Assembly (NCBI GenBank): GCA_012727555.1
Contig: JAAYGT010000004.1
Location: forward strand, 1 to 49,909
DNA length: 49,909 nucleotides
From: Alcaligenaceae bacterium
GTDB taxonomy: Bacteria; Pseudomonadota; Gammaproteobacteria; Burkholderiales; Burkholderiaceae_B
Reading direction: 5' to 3'
Made by a program: the position numbers and the translations under genes. Position 1 is the stretch's first letter. Each line of letters begins with the position of its first letter. Below, in pieces: positions 18,174 through 29,625 of the stretch. The notes under the pieces were generated by a model. It was not told the origin of the DNA. It made no database searches and was given only the letters and a program-made list of their open reading frames with translations.

Positions 18174-19160
18174 TCACACGCTTGCGGCAGGGTATTCGCG
18201 TGGCGACAACACGCCGCCGGGGTCGAACAGGGCCTTGACCCGGCGATCAAGCTGCCGTGCAGCCGCCTGAACATCAGGCTCTGGCGCAACGGCGGGATCC
18301 GTTCCTTCAACAACCTGTCCGTTTTCGATGCCGGCAGTCATGCTGGTGTCCAGAACGGCTGCATCCATCAGCGATGTATCCAGCACAACCCATTCCAGCC
18401 AGCCCAGCTCGCCCGCCTGGCCCAGCAAAAGGCGGGCCAGATTGACCCCTTCCTGTTCGCCGGTTGCGGTGCTGGCCGCCGGCGTCAGGGCGTCCAGACG
18501 GTAGCGAGCCGGCCAAACCGGCTGCTGACGGCACAGCTGCCCTTCAGGACTGCCGGCCAGTTGAAACAACGAAGACACCAGCCGTTGCAAGGCCATACCC
18601 TGTAGCGGCTTGGTATTGCGTTCCCCGAACGGCCCCAGGCCCGCGCTGGTGCCATTGGCCAGCAACACCGAGGCATACACCAGGCCGCAACCCTGCAACC
18701 GCCCGGGGGGCAACCGGCCCATGCTGACAGGATCCGACAACCAGGCGGCAACGGTCAGGTGGGCAGGCACACCGGCCAGGGCCGTGAACCCCAGGGCTTC
18801 CAGCTCGCCCACAAGACACCCGGGCTGGACAAACCACCGGGTACCGCCGGGCTCAAGACGCTCGCAACGGGCGATATCGCGACCCGGCAGCACGTACAGT
18901 ACCGGTTCCTGGCAGGCCGGGTGCGCGGTCGGCAAACCGTCCAGCGCCATCACAACGCCTTCAGCGGCACACAAGGCACGGGCATGATGAAGATCGGCCA
19001 GTTGCTGCACAACCAGCCGGGCGCGCCCGTGCCCCTCGACCGCATCAAGCATGCGCACCGTGCCGGTCACCAACCGACCAAGACGATGACAAAAAGCCGC
19101 CCAGGGATCCCGGGGCGGGCGTTGCCCGGTCAGAAAAGCCCGTCGCGATGAAGACTGCAT
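18174..19160 (-). CDS. Degenerate FAD-linked oxidase-like protein (PCMH fold), function unknown
   Basis: I do not recognise a characterised homologue. The 328 residues look like a reduced GlcD/GlcE-type FAD-linked oxidase. An N-terminal stretch (ADLHHARALCAAEGVVMALDG, WFVQPGCLVGELEALGF, then ASVLLANGTSAGLGPFG) follows the order of the PCMH FAD-binding domain, and the C-terminus KALFDPGGVLSPREYP matches the closing motif of this superfamily. The Gly-rich pyrophosphate loop expected near residues 70-80 is absent, so FAD binding is doubtful. The RRAFLTG start resembles a Tat twin-arginine motif but no hydrophobic signal core follows. ATG at 19160 has GGGAG five bases upstream. Divergent from the aminotransferase gene. 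Confidence 0.65.
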   Translation of the reverse strand: MQSSSRRAFLTGQRPPRDPWAAFCHRLGRLVTGTVRMLDAVEGHGRARLVVQQLADLHHARALCAAEGVVMALDGLPTAHPACQEPVLYVLPGRDIARCERLEPGGTRWFVQPGCLVGELEALGFTALAGVPAHLTVAAWLSDPVSMGRLPPGRLQGCGLVYASVLLANGTSAGLGPFGERNTKPLQGMALQRLVSSLFQLAGSPEGQLCRQQPVWPARYRLDALTPAASTATGEQEGVNLARLLLGQAGELGWLEWVVLDTSLMDAAVLDTSMTAGIENGQVVEGTDPAVAPEPDVQAAARQLDRRVKALFDPGGVLSPREYPAASV

Positions 19161-19217
19161 TCAAACTCCCAACCGTATGCGGCGTTAAAATCGGTGTTTT
19201 TCCAGAGAACTCACGCC

Positions 19218-20375
19218 ATGCCTCGCCTTGCTTCACGCACCGAACGACTCAGCACTTTTCATGCCGTTGAACTGCTCAAGAAGGCCAGCGCCCTGAGCGC
19301 CCAGGGGCATGACATTATCAGCCTGGGCATCGGCGAACCCGATTTTACGGCGCCTGCCCAGGTGGTTGAAACCCTGCACCGCGCAGCCGATGCCGGGCTG
19401 AGCGCCTACACCCTGCCTGCCGGCCTGCCCGCACTGCGCGAAGAACTGGCCCGTTTCTACGGTAATTTCTTCGGAGCGCCCGTTGATCCGGCGCGCATCA
19501 TCGTGACGTCAGGTGCCTCAGGGGCGCTGCTGCTGGCCGCCATGGCCCTGATCAACCCGGGCGATGAAGTGCTGCTGCCCGATCCCTCGTACCCGGCCAA
19601 CCAGAATTTCATTCTTTCGGCCGGCGGCGTGCCACGCCTGATCCCCACCACGGCCGAAGACCGCTTCCAGCTGACGGCAGAGCATGTGCGGGCACACTGG
19701 AGCCCCGCCACCCGGGGCGTGCTGATCGCCTCGCCCAGCAACCCCACAGGCGCCAGCCTGACACGCGAAGCGCTGCAGGCGCTGATCCAGGAAGTACGGG
19801 CCCGCAACGGCTTCATCATTATGGATGAAATCTACCTGGGGCTGTACTACGAGGAAGCACCGCAAAGCGCTCTTGCACTCGATGACGACATCATCGTCAT
19901 CAACAGCTTCTCGAAATATTTTCACATGACCGGCTGGCGCCTGGGCTGGATGATCGTGCCTGAAAGCATGTTCAAGGCCACCGACCGCCTTGCAGCCAGT
20001 CTGGCCATTTGCGCGCCGGCGCTGGCCCAGCATGCCGCGCTCACCTGCTTCGAACCCGATGTCCTGGCCATCTACGAAAAACGCCGCCTGTCGTTCCGGC
20101 AACGGCGCGACTACCTGCTGCCCGAACTGGAACGCCTGGGCCTGCATGTACCGGTCAAGCCCGATGGCGCGTTCTACATTTATGCCGACATCAGCCGCCA
20201 CAGCACCGACAGCGATGCCTTTTCCCGCAGGTTGCTCGATGAAGCCGGCGTGGTGGTCGTGCCAGGCCGCGATTTTGGCCAGGCACACGCACGCACCACA
20301 GTGCGTCTGGCCTACACGCTTGGGCTTGATCGCCTGGAAGAAGTGGTGGCCCGACTTTCGAAGGTGCTGGGCTGA
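19218..20375 (+). CDS. PLP-dependent class I/II aminotransferase
   Basis: Fold-type I aminotransferase of the aspartate-aminotransferase superfamily, 385 residues. Visible are SLGIGEPDFTAP near residue 35, SGASGALLLA near 98, the PLP-stacking region with DPSYP, the SPSNPTG motif near 172, MDEIYLGLYY near 202 and the Schiff-base Lys233 in NSFSKYFHMTGWRLGW. FHMTGWRLGW and the overall layout suggest an aspartate or broad-specificity enzyme, but the amino donor cannot be read from sequence alone. I chose ATG at 19218 (MPRLASR), the conserved family start. Tail to tail with the lytic transglycosylase gene, 19 bp apart. Confidence 0.9.
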   Translation: MPRLASRTERLSTFHAVELLKKASALSAQGHDIISLGIGEPDFTAPAQVVETLHRAADAGLSAYTLPAGLPALREELARFYGNFFGAPVDPARIIVTSGASGALLLAAMALINPGDEVLLPDPSYPANQNFILSAGGVPRLIPTTAEDRFQLTAEHVRAHWSPATRGVLIASPSNPTGASLTREALQALIQEVRARNGFIIMDEIYLGLYYEEAPQSALALDDDIIVINSFSKYFHMTGWRLGWMIVPESMFKATDRLAASLAICAPALAQHAALTCFEPDVLAIYEKRRLSFRQRRDYLLPELERLGLHVPVKPDGAFYIYADISRHSTDSDAFSRRLLDEAGVVVVPGRDFGQAHARTTVRLAYTLGLDRLEEVVARLSKVLG

Positions 20376-20394
20376 CCGCTGTGTTCGTGCAACG

Positions 20395-21288
20395 CTATTT
20401 GTTGCGCACCGGAATACCTGAAGCCAGCGCAATGCGCCGACGCTCGGCCAGCACCTTGGCGCCGTAGCCGCCATCGCCGGGGCCGGTGGCCCCCACGTAA
20501 CAGGCCAGCCCGCCCTCGATGGAACCCCGGCGATCGATGCAGTCATCCAGAATGCGTGTTCCGACCCATATATTGGCAATGGGATTCAACGCTTCGGTCA
20601 CCCCTTCCTCGAAGGCCTCGAATTTGTCTTTGTGCACACGGGTCAGGACCTGCATCAAGCCCTGCGCCCCGACATGGCTTTCAGCATACGGGTTGTAGCG
20701 GGACTCAATGGCAATGACGGCCAGGACCAGTTGCGGATCAAGGCCCCGCTCGCGGGCCACTACAAACACGGTGTTCACCAGGGCGCCGGCCACACTTTCT
20801 GCAATTTTGTACTTGCGTGCAAGGTAACTGCGCAACGCTTTGGCCTGATTGGCCGTGAGCCCAGGCGCATGGCGGCCATCAATGGCCGCACGGATGGCCT
20901 GTGCAAAGTTGAGCTGGGCTGATGTGAATCGAGGCGCTTCGCGCGTGCCGCCCTGGGGGCTGGGCAACGCCAGCGGCAACACCTTGCCATCGGTCGCCTG
21001 CGCCGCCGAAGAAGAGCCAGAGGCGCCCGACGCAGACAAAGCCGGACCCGTCTGCTCGAACAAGGCGAGAAAATCGTCATTCATGGGCTCGGTACGGAAA
21101 ACAGCCACAACAGCATCACGCAACTGACGTGATTGATCCTGCAACGAAGGTACGGTGAGCGCCAGAGCCAGGGTGACCAGCACGGCAATGCCCAGGTAAA
21201 TGGCCGCCACGTGGATGAATTCGCCGACCCGGTACACAACGGCACGCACCGGGCGCACCAGCAACGCGTTGTATCTGGGGGCGATCAT
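20395..21288 (-). CDS. Membrane-anchored lytic transglycosylase (SLT domain)
   Basis: Cleaves the MurNAc-GlcNAc bond of peptidoglycan with 1,6-anhydro product formation, in the periplasm. The 297-residue protein has an N-terminal membrane segment (about residues 26-48), a Ser/Ala-rich low-complexity linker (about 82-120) and a C-terminal goose-lysozyme-like domain. The catalytic Glu195 is in AVIAIESRYNPYAES, followed by VGAQGLMQVL, the family 1 SLT signature. ATG at 21288 keeps a sensible anchor; the open frame continues upstream without conserved sequence. Divergent from ubiD across 156 bp. Specific physiological role unknown. Confidence 0.88.
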   Translation of the reverse strand: MIAPRYNALLVRPVRAVVYRVGEFIHVAAIYLGIAVLVTLALALTVPSLQDQSRQLRDAVVAVFRTEPMNDDFLALFEQTGPALSASGASGSSSAAQATDGKVLPLALPSPQGGTREAPRFTSAQLNFAQAIRAAIDGRHAPGLTANQAKALRSYLARKYKIAESVAGALVNTVFVVARERGLDPQLVLAVIAIESRYNPYAESHVGAQGLMQVLTRVHKDKFEAFEEGVTEALNPIANIWVGTRILDDCIDRRGSIEGGLACYVGATGPGDGGYGAKVLAERRRIALASGIPVRNK

Positions 21289-21444
21289 GAGGCAGTTTTC
21301 CGTAAAAGCATGCGGCTCCAGACTGAACACGCCAACAGCCGACACCACAAACCGGACAAAGTGACCGGGTTTGCAACGAAGGAGAAGCCGAGTCAGTGTT
21401 AATCTTCGGGTATTCCCCGAATGTAACCTGCAAAACGGCCTGCT

Positions 21445-22989
21445 GTGAACTACCGCGATCTCAGAGACTTCATTACCCAGCTCGAACGAGCCGGCGAACT
21501 CAGGCGCATCAAGCTGCCTGTATCCACTGCGTTTGAAATGACCGAAATCAGCGACCGCACCCTGCGCGCTGAAGGGCCGGCCTTGTTGTTCGAGCAGGCA
21601 CAGCACCAGGGCAAAACGGCGGCCATGCCGGTACTGACCAATTTGTTCGGCACACCCCGGCGCGTTGCCTGGGGCATGGGAGCCGACACCGTCGAGGCGC
21701 TGCGCGACACCGGCGAACTGCTCGCCTCATTGCGCGAACCCGAAGCCCCCAAGGGTCTGCGCGATGCACTGGCCACGGTTTCGAAACTGAAGGCGGCTTT
21801 GTGGGACATGAGCCCGAAAACCGTGCGCTCACCCGCCTGTCACGACATTGTGCTGGAAGGCAACGAGGTCGACCTGAACACCATTCCGCTGCAGCACTGC
21901 TGGCCCGGCGATGTCGCGCCGCTGCTCACCTGGGGTCTGGTCATCACACGCGGCCCCAACGCCAAACGCCAGAACCTGGGCATTTACCGGCAACAATTGC
22001 TGGGCCGCAACAAGCTGATCATGCGCTGGCTGTCGCACCGGGGCGGTGCGCTCGATTTCCGTGACCACGCCCTGGCCCACCCGGGCACGCCCTTTCCCAT
22101 TGCCGTGGCCCTGGGTGCCGACCCGGCCACGATCCTGGGCGCCGTCACGCCGGTACCCGACACCCTGTCGGAATACCAGTTCGCCGGTCTGCTGCGGGGT
22201 TCGCGCACCGAAGTGGCCAAGGCGCTGGGCAGCGATCTGTCAGTACCCGCCTTTGCGGAAATCGTACTGGAAGGTCACATACTGCCTTCCACAGACCCGC
22301 GCGCCCTGCCCCCGACCGCCCCCGACGGCGCTCCGCCCCCGCCGGACACCGGCTATGAAGTGGCCCTGGAAGGCCCCTACGGCGACCACACGGGCTACTA
22401 CAACGAACAAGACTGGTTTCCGGTATTCACCGTCGAACGCATCACCATGCGCCGCAACCCCATCTACCACAGCACGTACACAGGCAAACCACCTGATGAA
22501 CCGGCTGTCCTGGGGGTGGCGCTGAACGAGGTCTTTGTACCCTTGTTGCGTCGTCAGCTCCCTGAAATTGTCGACTTCTACCTGCCACCGGAAGGTTGCA
22601 GCTACCGCCTGGCCGTGGTATCCATACGCAAGCAGTACCCCGGGCACGCCAAACGGGTCATGTTCGGTATCTGGAGCATTTTGCGTCAGTTCATGTACAC
22701 AAAATTCATCGTGGTGGTCGATGACGACATCAACACGCGCGACTGGAAAGAAGTGGTCTGGGCCATGACCACCCGCATGGATCCGGTACGCGACACCGTC
22801 ATGGTGGAAAACACCCCGATCGATTACCTGGATTTTGCCTCGCCGGTTTCAGGGCTTGGCGGCAAGATGGGCATGGATGCCACCAACAAATGGCCGGGTG
22901 AAACCCAACGTGAATGGGGCACCCCCATACGCATGGACGACGCCGTGGTCCGGAAGGTGGATTCCTTGTGGAAAGATCTGGGTATTTAG
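21445..22989 (+). CDS. ubiD: 4-hydroxy-3-polyprenylbenzoate decarboxylase
   Basis: Prenylated-FMN-dependent decarboxylase of ubiquinone synthesis, acting on 3-polyprenyl-4-hydroxybenzoate. The 514-residue protein starts [19 protein letters not shown], the standard UbiD N-terminus, and continues with [43 protein letters not shown], the [13 protein letters not shown] loop carrying the catalytic-site glutamate region near 312, and [12 protein letters not shown] at the C-terminus. The start is GTG at 21445. A TTCGGG/CCCGAA dyad sits 24 bases before the start. The cofactor-making UbiX gene is not in the window. Confidence 0.96.
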   Translation: MNYRDLRDFITQLERAGELRRIKLPVSTAFEMTEISDRTLRAEGPALLFEQAQHQGKTAAMPVLTNLFGTPRRVAWGMGADTVEALRDTGELLASLREPEAPKGLRDALATVSKLKAALWDMSPKTVRSPACHDIVLEGNEVDLNTIPLQHCWPGDVAPLLTWGLVITRGPNAKRQNLGIYRQQLLGRNKLIMRWLSHRGGALDFRDHALAHPGTPFPIAVALGADPATILGAVTPVPDTLSEYQFAGLLRGSRTEVAKALGSDLSVPAFAEIVLEGHILPSTDPRALPPTAPDGAPPPPDTGYEVALEGPYGDHTGYYNEQDWFPVFTVERITMRRNPIYHSTYTGKPPDEPAVLGVALNEVFVPLLRRQLPEIVDFYLPPEGCSYRLAVVSIRKQYPGHAKRVMFGIWSILRQFMYTKFIVVVDDDINTRDWKEVVWAMTTRMDPVRDTVMVENTPIDYLDFASPVSGLGGKMGMDATNKWPGETQREWGTPIRMDDAVVRKVDSLWKDLGI

Positions 22990-23067
22990 GCAAGCAGGCC
23001 GCAAGGCATGAACCCGGCACACCCGCTGAACCACCGGGCACTGTTTTTGCCAGAAACCGTTCTGTGT

Positions 23068-23418
23068 TTAGTTGCGGGGTTCAGGCTTGCTGCGGGCAGT
23101 GCGCACCAGTTGCCAGCCAGCCAGCAAACTGAGCCCCACCTTCAGCCACCGCCCTTTGCGCCCCACACCCGATACAGCGGCTGTAACGGCCGACAAAATA
23201 AACGGGTAACGCCGCGAGAGTACGGACGCCTGGGCAACCCAACCCAGCGCCGAGCGCGCGGAAAACTGTGAAAGCACGGTATTGAGCAGGGACGATGCCG
23301 AGACCGTCCCTGCAAGCTCTTTGGCCGTGTGGCGCACGGTCTGGCGCTCAAGTTCGGCCCGGGCGCGCAGCAGCTCAATCTTCAGCAGGCGGTCAGTGGG
23401 GGCGGGAAGACGACGCAT
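23068..23418 (-). CDS. YqjK-like protein
   Basis: Small basic protein of 116 residues, third gene of a yqjD-yqjE-yqjK type operon. The N-terminal part is a charged helix (RLLKIELLRARAELERQTVRH); the C-terminal WLKVGLSLLAGWQLVRTAR resembles the end of E. coli YqjK. No clear transmembrane helix. The function is unknown. I chose ATG at 23418 because GGAG lies eight bases upstream; an in-frame ATG at 23463 would add 15 residues but has no ribosome-binding site. Confidence 0.7.
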   Translation of the reverse strand: MRRLPAPTDRLLKIELLRARAELERQTVRHTAKELAGTVSASSLLNTVLSQFSARSALGWVAQASVLSRRYPFILSAVTAAVSGVGRKGRWLKVGLSLLAGWQLVRTARSKPEPRN

Positions 23419-23471
23419 GTTCAGGGCTCCGGCGCCACCAGGCAGATGCCTGTTGAACGCCATTGAAAGGC

Positions 23472-23879
23472 TTAGTCGCGAGGCGGACTGGCGTGGGTCT
23501 GGGTTTCTTGTGAACGCAGCTGATCGAGCAATGCAAGATCGCGCCGGAGTTCGTCAAGCGTGGCATGAAACGGCACCGGTGCCTGAACAAGCCGGTGGCG
23601 CAGCACAAGAAACATGCCCAAGCCAGCCAGCACATAGGCACAAGCCAGTAACAGCAGTGCCAGATAACGATGTTCTGTTGGCCAGAAATACAAGGCGACC
23701 GCCACAGAAAACACCAGCAAGCCCAGCAACACCAGCACCAGCGCAGCACACGCCAGCACCAGCTGGCCGATCAGACGGGACTTCTGATCGGCCAGCTCGA
23801 GCGAGAACAGCTCAAGCCGGGTACGCACCATGGACAGCAGGGTGGAGGACAGCGTACCCAGCGACTCTTTCAACGCCAT
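23472..23879 (-). CDS. yqjE: YqjE / phage-holin-family inner membrane protein
   Basis: Membrane protein of 135 residues with the DUF1469/YqjE layout: an N-terminal amphipathic helix (LLSMVRTRLELFSLELADQKSRL), two transmembrane helices (about residues 36-65 and 72-94) separated by a short turn, and a charged C-terminal helix. Despite the holin label there is no phage context; it sits between yqjD and the yqjK-like gene, an operon widespread in proteobacteria and associated with envelope or stationary-phase physiology. Molecular role unknown. Confidence 0.85.
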   Translation of the reverse strand: MALKESLGTLSSTLLSMVRTRLELFSLELADQKSRLIGQLVLACAALVLVLLGLLVFSVAVALYFWPTEHRYLALLLLACAYVLAGLGMFLVLRHRLVQAPVPFHATLDELRRDLALLDQLRSQETQTHASPPRD

Positions 23880-23931
23880 GATGCGCTCGGCACCCTGCGG
23901 GACGAAACTGATTCAGGCAACACGGTACGGA

Positions 23932-24270
23932 TCAACGACGGCAGATGATGGCACCGACAAGCACACCGATAACCCCTGCCACCGTGATGGCACGCCAGGG
24001 GTTATCGTGCACGTAGTCGTCGGTGGCACGAACCGCCTTGCGGCCACGGGCCAGCAGTTCGTCGTGTGTGTCGTACAGGGCTTCACGGGTACGACGCAAG
24101 GAACGCAAGGCATCTTCGCGCAGTTCACCGGCCTTGTCGCCGGTGGCATCGGCCGCTTCACGCATCAACCGCTCGATGTCGTCAAGACTGTCTTTGACGT
24201 TACGGATGAAATCTTCCTCGTTGGCTGCCGAGGTCTTTTCAGTAGGTGTGTCTGTACGGCGTGTGGCCAT
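23932..24270 (-). CDS. yqjD: YqjD/ElaB family (DUF883) membrane-anchored protein
   Basis: C-tail-anchored inner-membrane protein; E. coli YqjD and ElaB bind ribosomes in stationary phase, so a similar role is likely but inferred. The 112 residues consist of a long charged helix (residues 18-85, with DDIERLMREAADATGDKAGELREDA split over the coiled region), the family motif DDYVHDNPWRAI near 84 and a single C-terminal membrane helix TVAGVIGVLVGAIICRR. AGGAG lies six bases upstream of the ATG at 24270. First gene of the yqj trio. Confidence 0.88.
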   Translation of the reverse strand: MATRRTDTPTEKTSAANEEDFIRNVKDSLDDIERLMREAADATGDKAGELREDALRSLRRTREALYDTHDELLARGRKAVRATDDYVHDNPWRAITVAGVIGVLVGAIICRR

Positions 24271-24359
24271 GACGATCTCCTGGTGAACAACAACGATGGA
24301 CTACGGTACCACCAACACCGTTCAGGGGCAAACCCCGTACCGGCAAAAGGCGGGCGACA

Positions 24360-24998
24360 TCAGGCATCTTTCTGGCGTGTACCGAAAATACGGTCGCCGG
24401 CATCGCCCAGACCAGGAATGATGTAACCGTCTTCATTCAGGTGGCTGTCGATCGATGCCGTATAAATGTGAACATCCGGATGGTGTTTTGCAACCGCCTG
24501 AATGCCTTCAGGGGCCGCAACCAGCACCAGAGCCCGTATTTCGCGACAACCGGCCTTCTTGAGCAGATCGATGGTGGCCACCATGGAACCACCGGTTGCC
24601 AGCATGGGATCAACGATCAGGGCCAGACGCTGATCCAGCTGCCCCACCAGGCGTTCCAGGTACGTTTGCGCCTCAAGGGTTTCTTCATTGCGCGCAATGC
24701 CGACCGCACTGACCTTGGCGCCCGGGATCAGATTCAGCACCCCATCGAGCATGCCAATGCCGGCGCGAAGAATGGGAACAACCGTGACTTTCTTGCCCGC
24801 CAGTTTCTCGACATGCAGCGTACCGCACCAGCCATCAATCGTGGCGGGCTCAAGGGGCAGGTCTTTGGTGGCCTCGTAGGTCAGCAGCGAGGCAATTTCC
24901 TGGGCCATTTCACGGAAATTTTTGGTGCTGAGATCGGCACGCCGCATGAGACCGAGTTTGTGGCGGATGAGCGGATGACGGATTTCATGGATCGGCAT
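24360..24998 (-). CDS. upp: Uracil phosphoribosyltransferase
   Basis: Salvages uracil: uracil + PRPP gives UMP + pyrophosphate. The 212-residue protein has the PRTase fold with [15 protein letters not shown] near residue 75, the PRPP loop [18 protein letters not shown] near 131, and the uracil-site [17 protein letters not shown] at the C-terminus. ATG at 24998 ([16 protein letters not shown]) is the canonical start, with AAGGA six bases upstream; the frame stays open upstream without conserved sequence. A 183-bp gap separates it from dacB. Confidence 0.96.
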   Translation of the reverse strand: MPIHEIRHPLIRHKLGLMRRADLSTKNFREMAQEIASLLTYEATKDLPLEPATIDGWCGTLHVEKLAGKKVTVVPILRAGIGMLDGVLNLIPGAKVSAVGIARNEETLEAQTYLERLVGQLDQRLALIVDPMLATGGSMVATIDLLKKAGCREIRALVLVAAPEGIQAVAKHHPDVHIYTASIDSHLNEDGYIIPGLGDAGDRIFGTRQKDA

Positions 24999-25181
24999 GG
25001 GGTATCCTTGGGGGTAGAACAGCGGATTGGCACAGAATTGCCGGGAAAACACAGGCACAGCGCCGCCCGGGCGCGGCACGGTGCACGACGATGCGTGATG
25101 ATACAGAAAACCTTCACGGCACTGGGCGAGCAACACAAACAACACCGGCTGACCACGCTCCGGCCAGCCTTCCCGGGCTGC

Positions 25182-26708
25182 TCAGCGGGCCGCCAGCCAC
25201 TTCACCAGCGCATCGTCAAAGGGCCTTCCGGCTGCCGCGCGCTCGTGATTGACCATACTGACCAGCACGTAGCGCTTGCCACTGGCACCCAGCACATAAC
25301 CGGCCAGTGCCCGGACATCTCGCAGGCTGCCGGTTTTCAGGTGAGCCATGCCCCGGACCTCATCGGCCTTGAGACGGCGGCGCACCGTACCATCGACTCC
25401 GGAAATGGCCAGCGAAGAAACAAACTCCGGCATCAACGGCGAATTCCAGGCAGTGAGCAACATGCCGCCCAGACCCTGTGCCGTCACCCGGCCCTCGCGG
25501 GAAAGGCCGGAACCGTTGTCAAAGACCCAGCCAGTGGTGTTGACACCCTGACCGTTCAGCACCTGCTGCAGGGCCCGCATACCCGACTGAACGGTTGCGC
25601 CCGCCCCCTGCGTTTCGGCCGCCAGCGTCAGCAGCAGCGTGCGCGCCATGACGTTGTTGCTTTGTTTGTTCACCCAGCGAATGGCTTCCGACAAGGGTTC
25701 GGAATCACGCCAAGTGAGCAAGGTTGCACCACCGGGCACCTTGCCCTCGCGAAAGCCCTTGCCCAGCGTACCGCCGAGTTCACGCCACAGCATCTGGAAG
25801 GTGGTCTCAAAATGGCGCTGCTGGGGCTGCACCAGGCGATAAACGGAAAATTCGCCACATGAACCGGCCGCCTGGCCACTGACGGTGATCGTGGCGTCGG
25901 CGCCGGCTGACGACACCTGCGTGACGACACCGGGCGACCCCGGACAGACGGCATCGCTCCAGGCGACATCGCCGGCGATGCGCAGACCCGGCACGGGAGG
26001 GTCGATGAGGGGAATCCAGCGACGCGCCTGGCGATCGGGCTGAAACACCAGACGCACCACGCCCAGGCCGACCATCATGGCATCCGGGCTGGCATTGTAG
26101 GGGCGGTCGCCGGCGCCATCGAACTCGGACGGATCAATGGCCACCGCACCAAACACCGAGCGGTCAACCACAACGTCCGTCACGTTCTTTACGCCACGCA
26201 AACGCAACTCACGCAACAAACCCCACAGTTCTTCGGCCGTAAGGTTCGGGTCTGCACCGGCCTTCAGGTACAGCGGCCCTTTCAAGGTGCCCTGCTCATC
26301 GATACGGGCGCCTGGATCTGTGTAGAAGGCCGTACGCCAGGTGTAATTCGGACCCAGGCCGGCCAAAGCCCCCCAGGTCGTGACCAGTTTCATGACCGAG
26401 GCCGGGTTGCGTGGCTGGCCGGCATTCACTGCCATCAGCACAGGCCCGCCAATTTCCTGCACATACAGGGAAAACGCTGCATCAGGCAGTTTGGCAGCCT
26501 GCCAGACCTTCTGCAGCTCGGGCGGCATAGCCTGAGCCCATGCCGCTGCCGGCGCACTGGTCAGCGCGACGAGGCCGAACAACGCGGCCGCACGTGCTCC
26601 ACGCCCGCAGCCGGGCAGCCCGGACACGGGCGACCTGCCATTGAAAAAACGGCCTGACACGGCCTGCACAACGCTGGAAAGCGCTTTGAACGAAAAACCA
26701 CGAACCAT
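25182..26708 (-). CDS. dacB: D-alanyl-D-alanine carboxypeptidase/endopeptidase (PBP4 class)
   Basis: Class C penicillin-binding protein that trims or cleaves peptidoglycan peptide cross-links in the periplasm. The three active-site motifs are present: SxxK in NPASVMKLVT, SxN in NKQSNNVMART and KTG in HLKTGSLRDV. A signal peptide (AALFGLVALTSAPAAAWA, cleavage near AWA/QAMP) precedes them. The start is uncertain: ATG at 26708 has a GGATGG upstream; ATG 26717 and GTG 26726 are in frame; GTG 26627 with AGGT upstream would give a more normal signal peptide of about 30 residues. About 508 residues as drawn. Divergent from queA. Confidence 0.9.
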   Translation of the reverse strand: MVRGFSFKALSSVVQAVSGRFFNGRSPVSGLPGCGRGARAAALFGLVALTSAPAAAWAQAMPPELQKVWQAAKLPDAAFSLYVQEIGGPVLMAVNAGQPRNPASVMKLVTTWGALAGLGPNYTWRTAFYTDPGARIDEQGTLKGPLYLKAGADPNLTAEELWGLLRELRLRGVKNVTDVVVDRSVFGAVAIDPSEFDGAGDRPYNASPDAMMVGLGVVRLVFQPDRQARRWIPLIDPPVPGLRIAGDVAWSDAVCPGSPGVVTQVSSAGADATITVSGQAAGSCGEFSVYRLVQPQQRHFETTFQMLWRELGGTLGKGFREGKVPGGATLLTWRDSEPLSEAIRWVNKQSNNVMARTLLLTLAAETQGAGATVQSGMRALQQVLNGQGVNTTGWVFDNGSGLSREGRVTAQGLGGMLLTAWNSPLMPEFVSSLAISGVDGTVRRRLKADEVRGMAHLKTGSLRDVRALAGYVLGASGKRYVLVSMVNHERAAAGRPFDDALVKWLAAR

Positions 26709-26790
26709 TTCAACCATCCCAGACACACGCCCGAACAGCCGCCAGCATACCCAAACTGATCCTGTTTTGGCGAGTCCGGATACACCACTT

Positions 26791-26820
26791 TTGAGCCGGA
26801 TCCTGTGCTGCGCTTAAAAT
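26791..26820 (+). promoter_or_regulatory. Sigma-70 promoter candidate for queA-tgt
   Basis: TTGAGC (26791-26796), 18-base spacer, TAAAAT (26815-26820), about 58 bases before the queA start. Good match on both hexamers; prediction by eye. Confidence 0.55.
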
Positions 26821-26878
26821 AGGCGTCCGCAGGGCATTTACCCCCCCATCCCGCTCCTCTCACTCCAACCCCGCACGC

Positions 26879-29088
<2,210 letters not shown>

Positions 29089-29149
29089 TCCGGTATCCGG
29101 TTGAACAAACCCATTGAAATACAGGGCGCACCACACGAATGCGCTGTCG

Positions 29150-29177
29150 TTTGCAATGAAAAACTTATCGCTACAAT
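29150..29177 (+). promoter_or_regulatory. Sigma-70 promoter candidate for yajC-secD-secF
   Basis: TTTGCA (29150-29155; or TTGCAA one base on), 16-base spacer, TACAAT (29172-29177), about 38 bases before yajC. The -10 matches at five of six positions. It would separate sec-gene transcription from queA-tgt. Confidence 0.5.
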
Positions 29178-29214
29178 AGTCAGTTAACCAAAAATACTCC
29201 CGGAGCCCTTTCAC

Positions 29215-29559
29215 ATGACACTCACAGACATTCTTTCCGTTGTACCCGCCCAAGCCGCTGCCGGCGGCGAAAACGCACTGATGGGCATGCTGCCCATCAT
29301 CCTGATGTTCGTGATCCTGTATTTCCTCATGATCCGCCCGCAAATGAAGCGCCAGAAGGAACACCGCAATATGGTGGCCGCCCTGGCCAAAGGCGACGAA
29401 GTCATCACCAGCGGTGGTTTGCTGGGCCGCATCACCAAGGTCACCGACAACTACATCACGGTTGAAATCAGCAACCTGGGCGACAAGCCTGTTGAAACCA
29501 TCGTACAGCGCACTGCGGTCACGTCCGTACTGCCCAAAGGTACTCTCAAGACGCTCTGA
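29215..29559 (+). CDS. yajC: Preprotein translocase accessory subunit YajC
   Basis: Small inner-membrane subunit that associates with SecDF and SecYEG. The 114-residue protein has one membrane helix (about residues 22-42, IILMFVILYFLMIRPQMKR) followed by the conserved cytosolic part with GDEVITSGGLLGRI and VEISNLGDKPVETIVQRTAV. ATG at 29215 has GGAG nine bases upstream. A strong terminator follows it and precedes secD, so subunit ratios may be set by partial read-through. Confidence 0.95.
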   Translation: MTLTDILSVVPAQAAAGGENALMGMLPIILMFVILYFLMIRPQMKRQKEHRNMVAALAKGDEVITSGGLLGRITKVTDNYITVEISNLGDKPVETIVQRTAVTSVLPKGTLKTL

Positions 29560-29573
29560 TACTCGCGTCCGCA

Positions 29574-29598
29574 CCCCGCCGTATGGCGGGGTTTTCCT
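29574..29598 (+). terminator. Intrinsic terminator between yajC and secD
   Basis: CCCCGCC, GTAT loop, GGCGGGG, then TTTTCCT: a perfect seven-pair GC stem with T-tract, 15 bases after the yajC stop and 28 before the secD start. Confidence 0.85.
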
Positions 29599-29625
29599 GT
29601 GTCCGCCTTCACCTGTTGATCGACA

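Noticed and set aside
16974-18605. Open frame of 543 codons opposite maeB
   Set aside because: Covers the conserved malic-enzyme coding region on the other strand; translation is His/Asp/Gly-rich with no domain.
23472-23879. Holin of a prophage
   Set aside because: The two-helix protein lies in a yqjD-yqjE-yqjK type chromosomal operon; no phage genes nearby.
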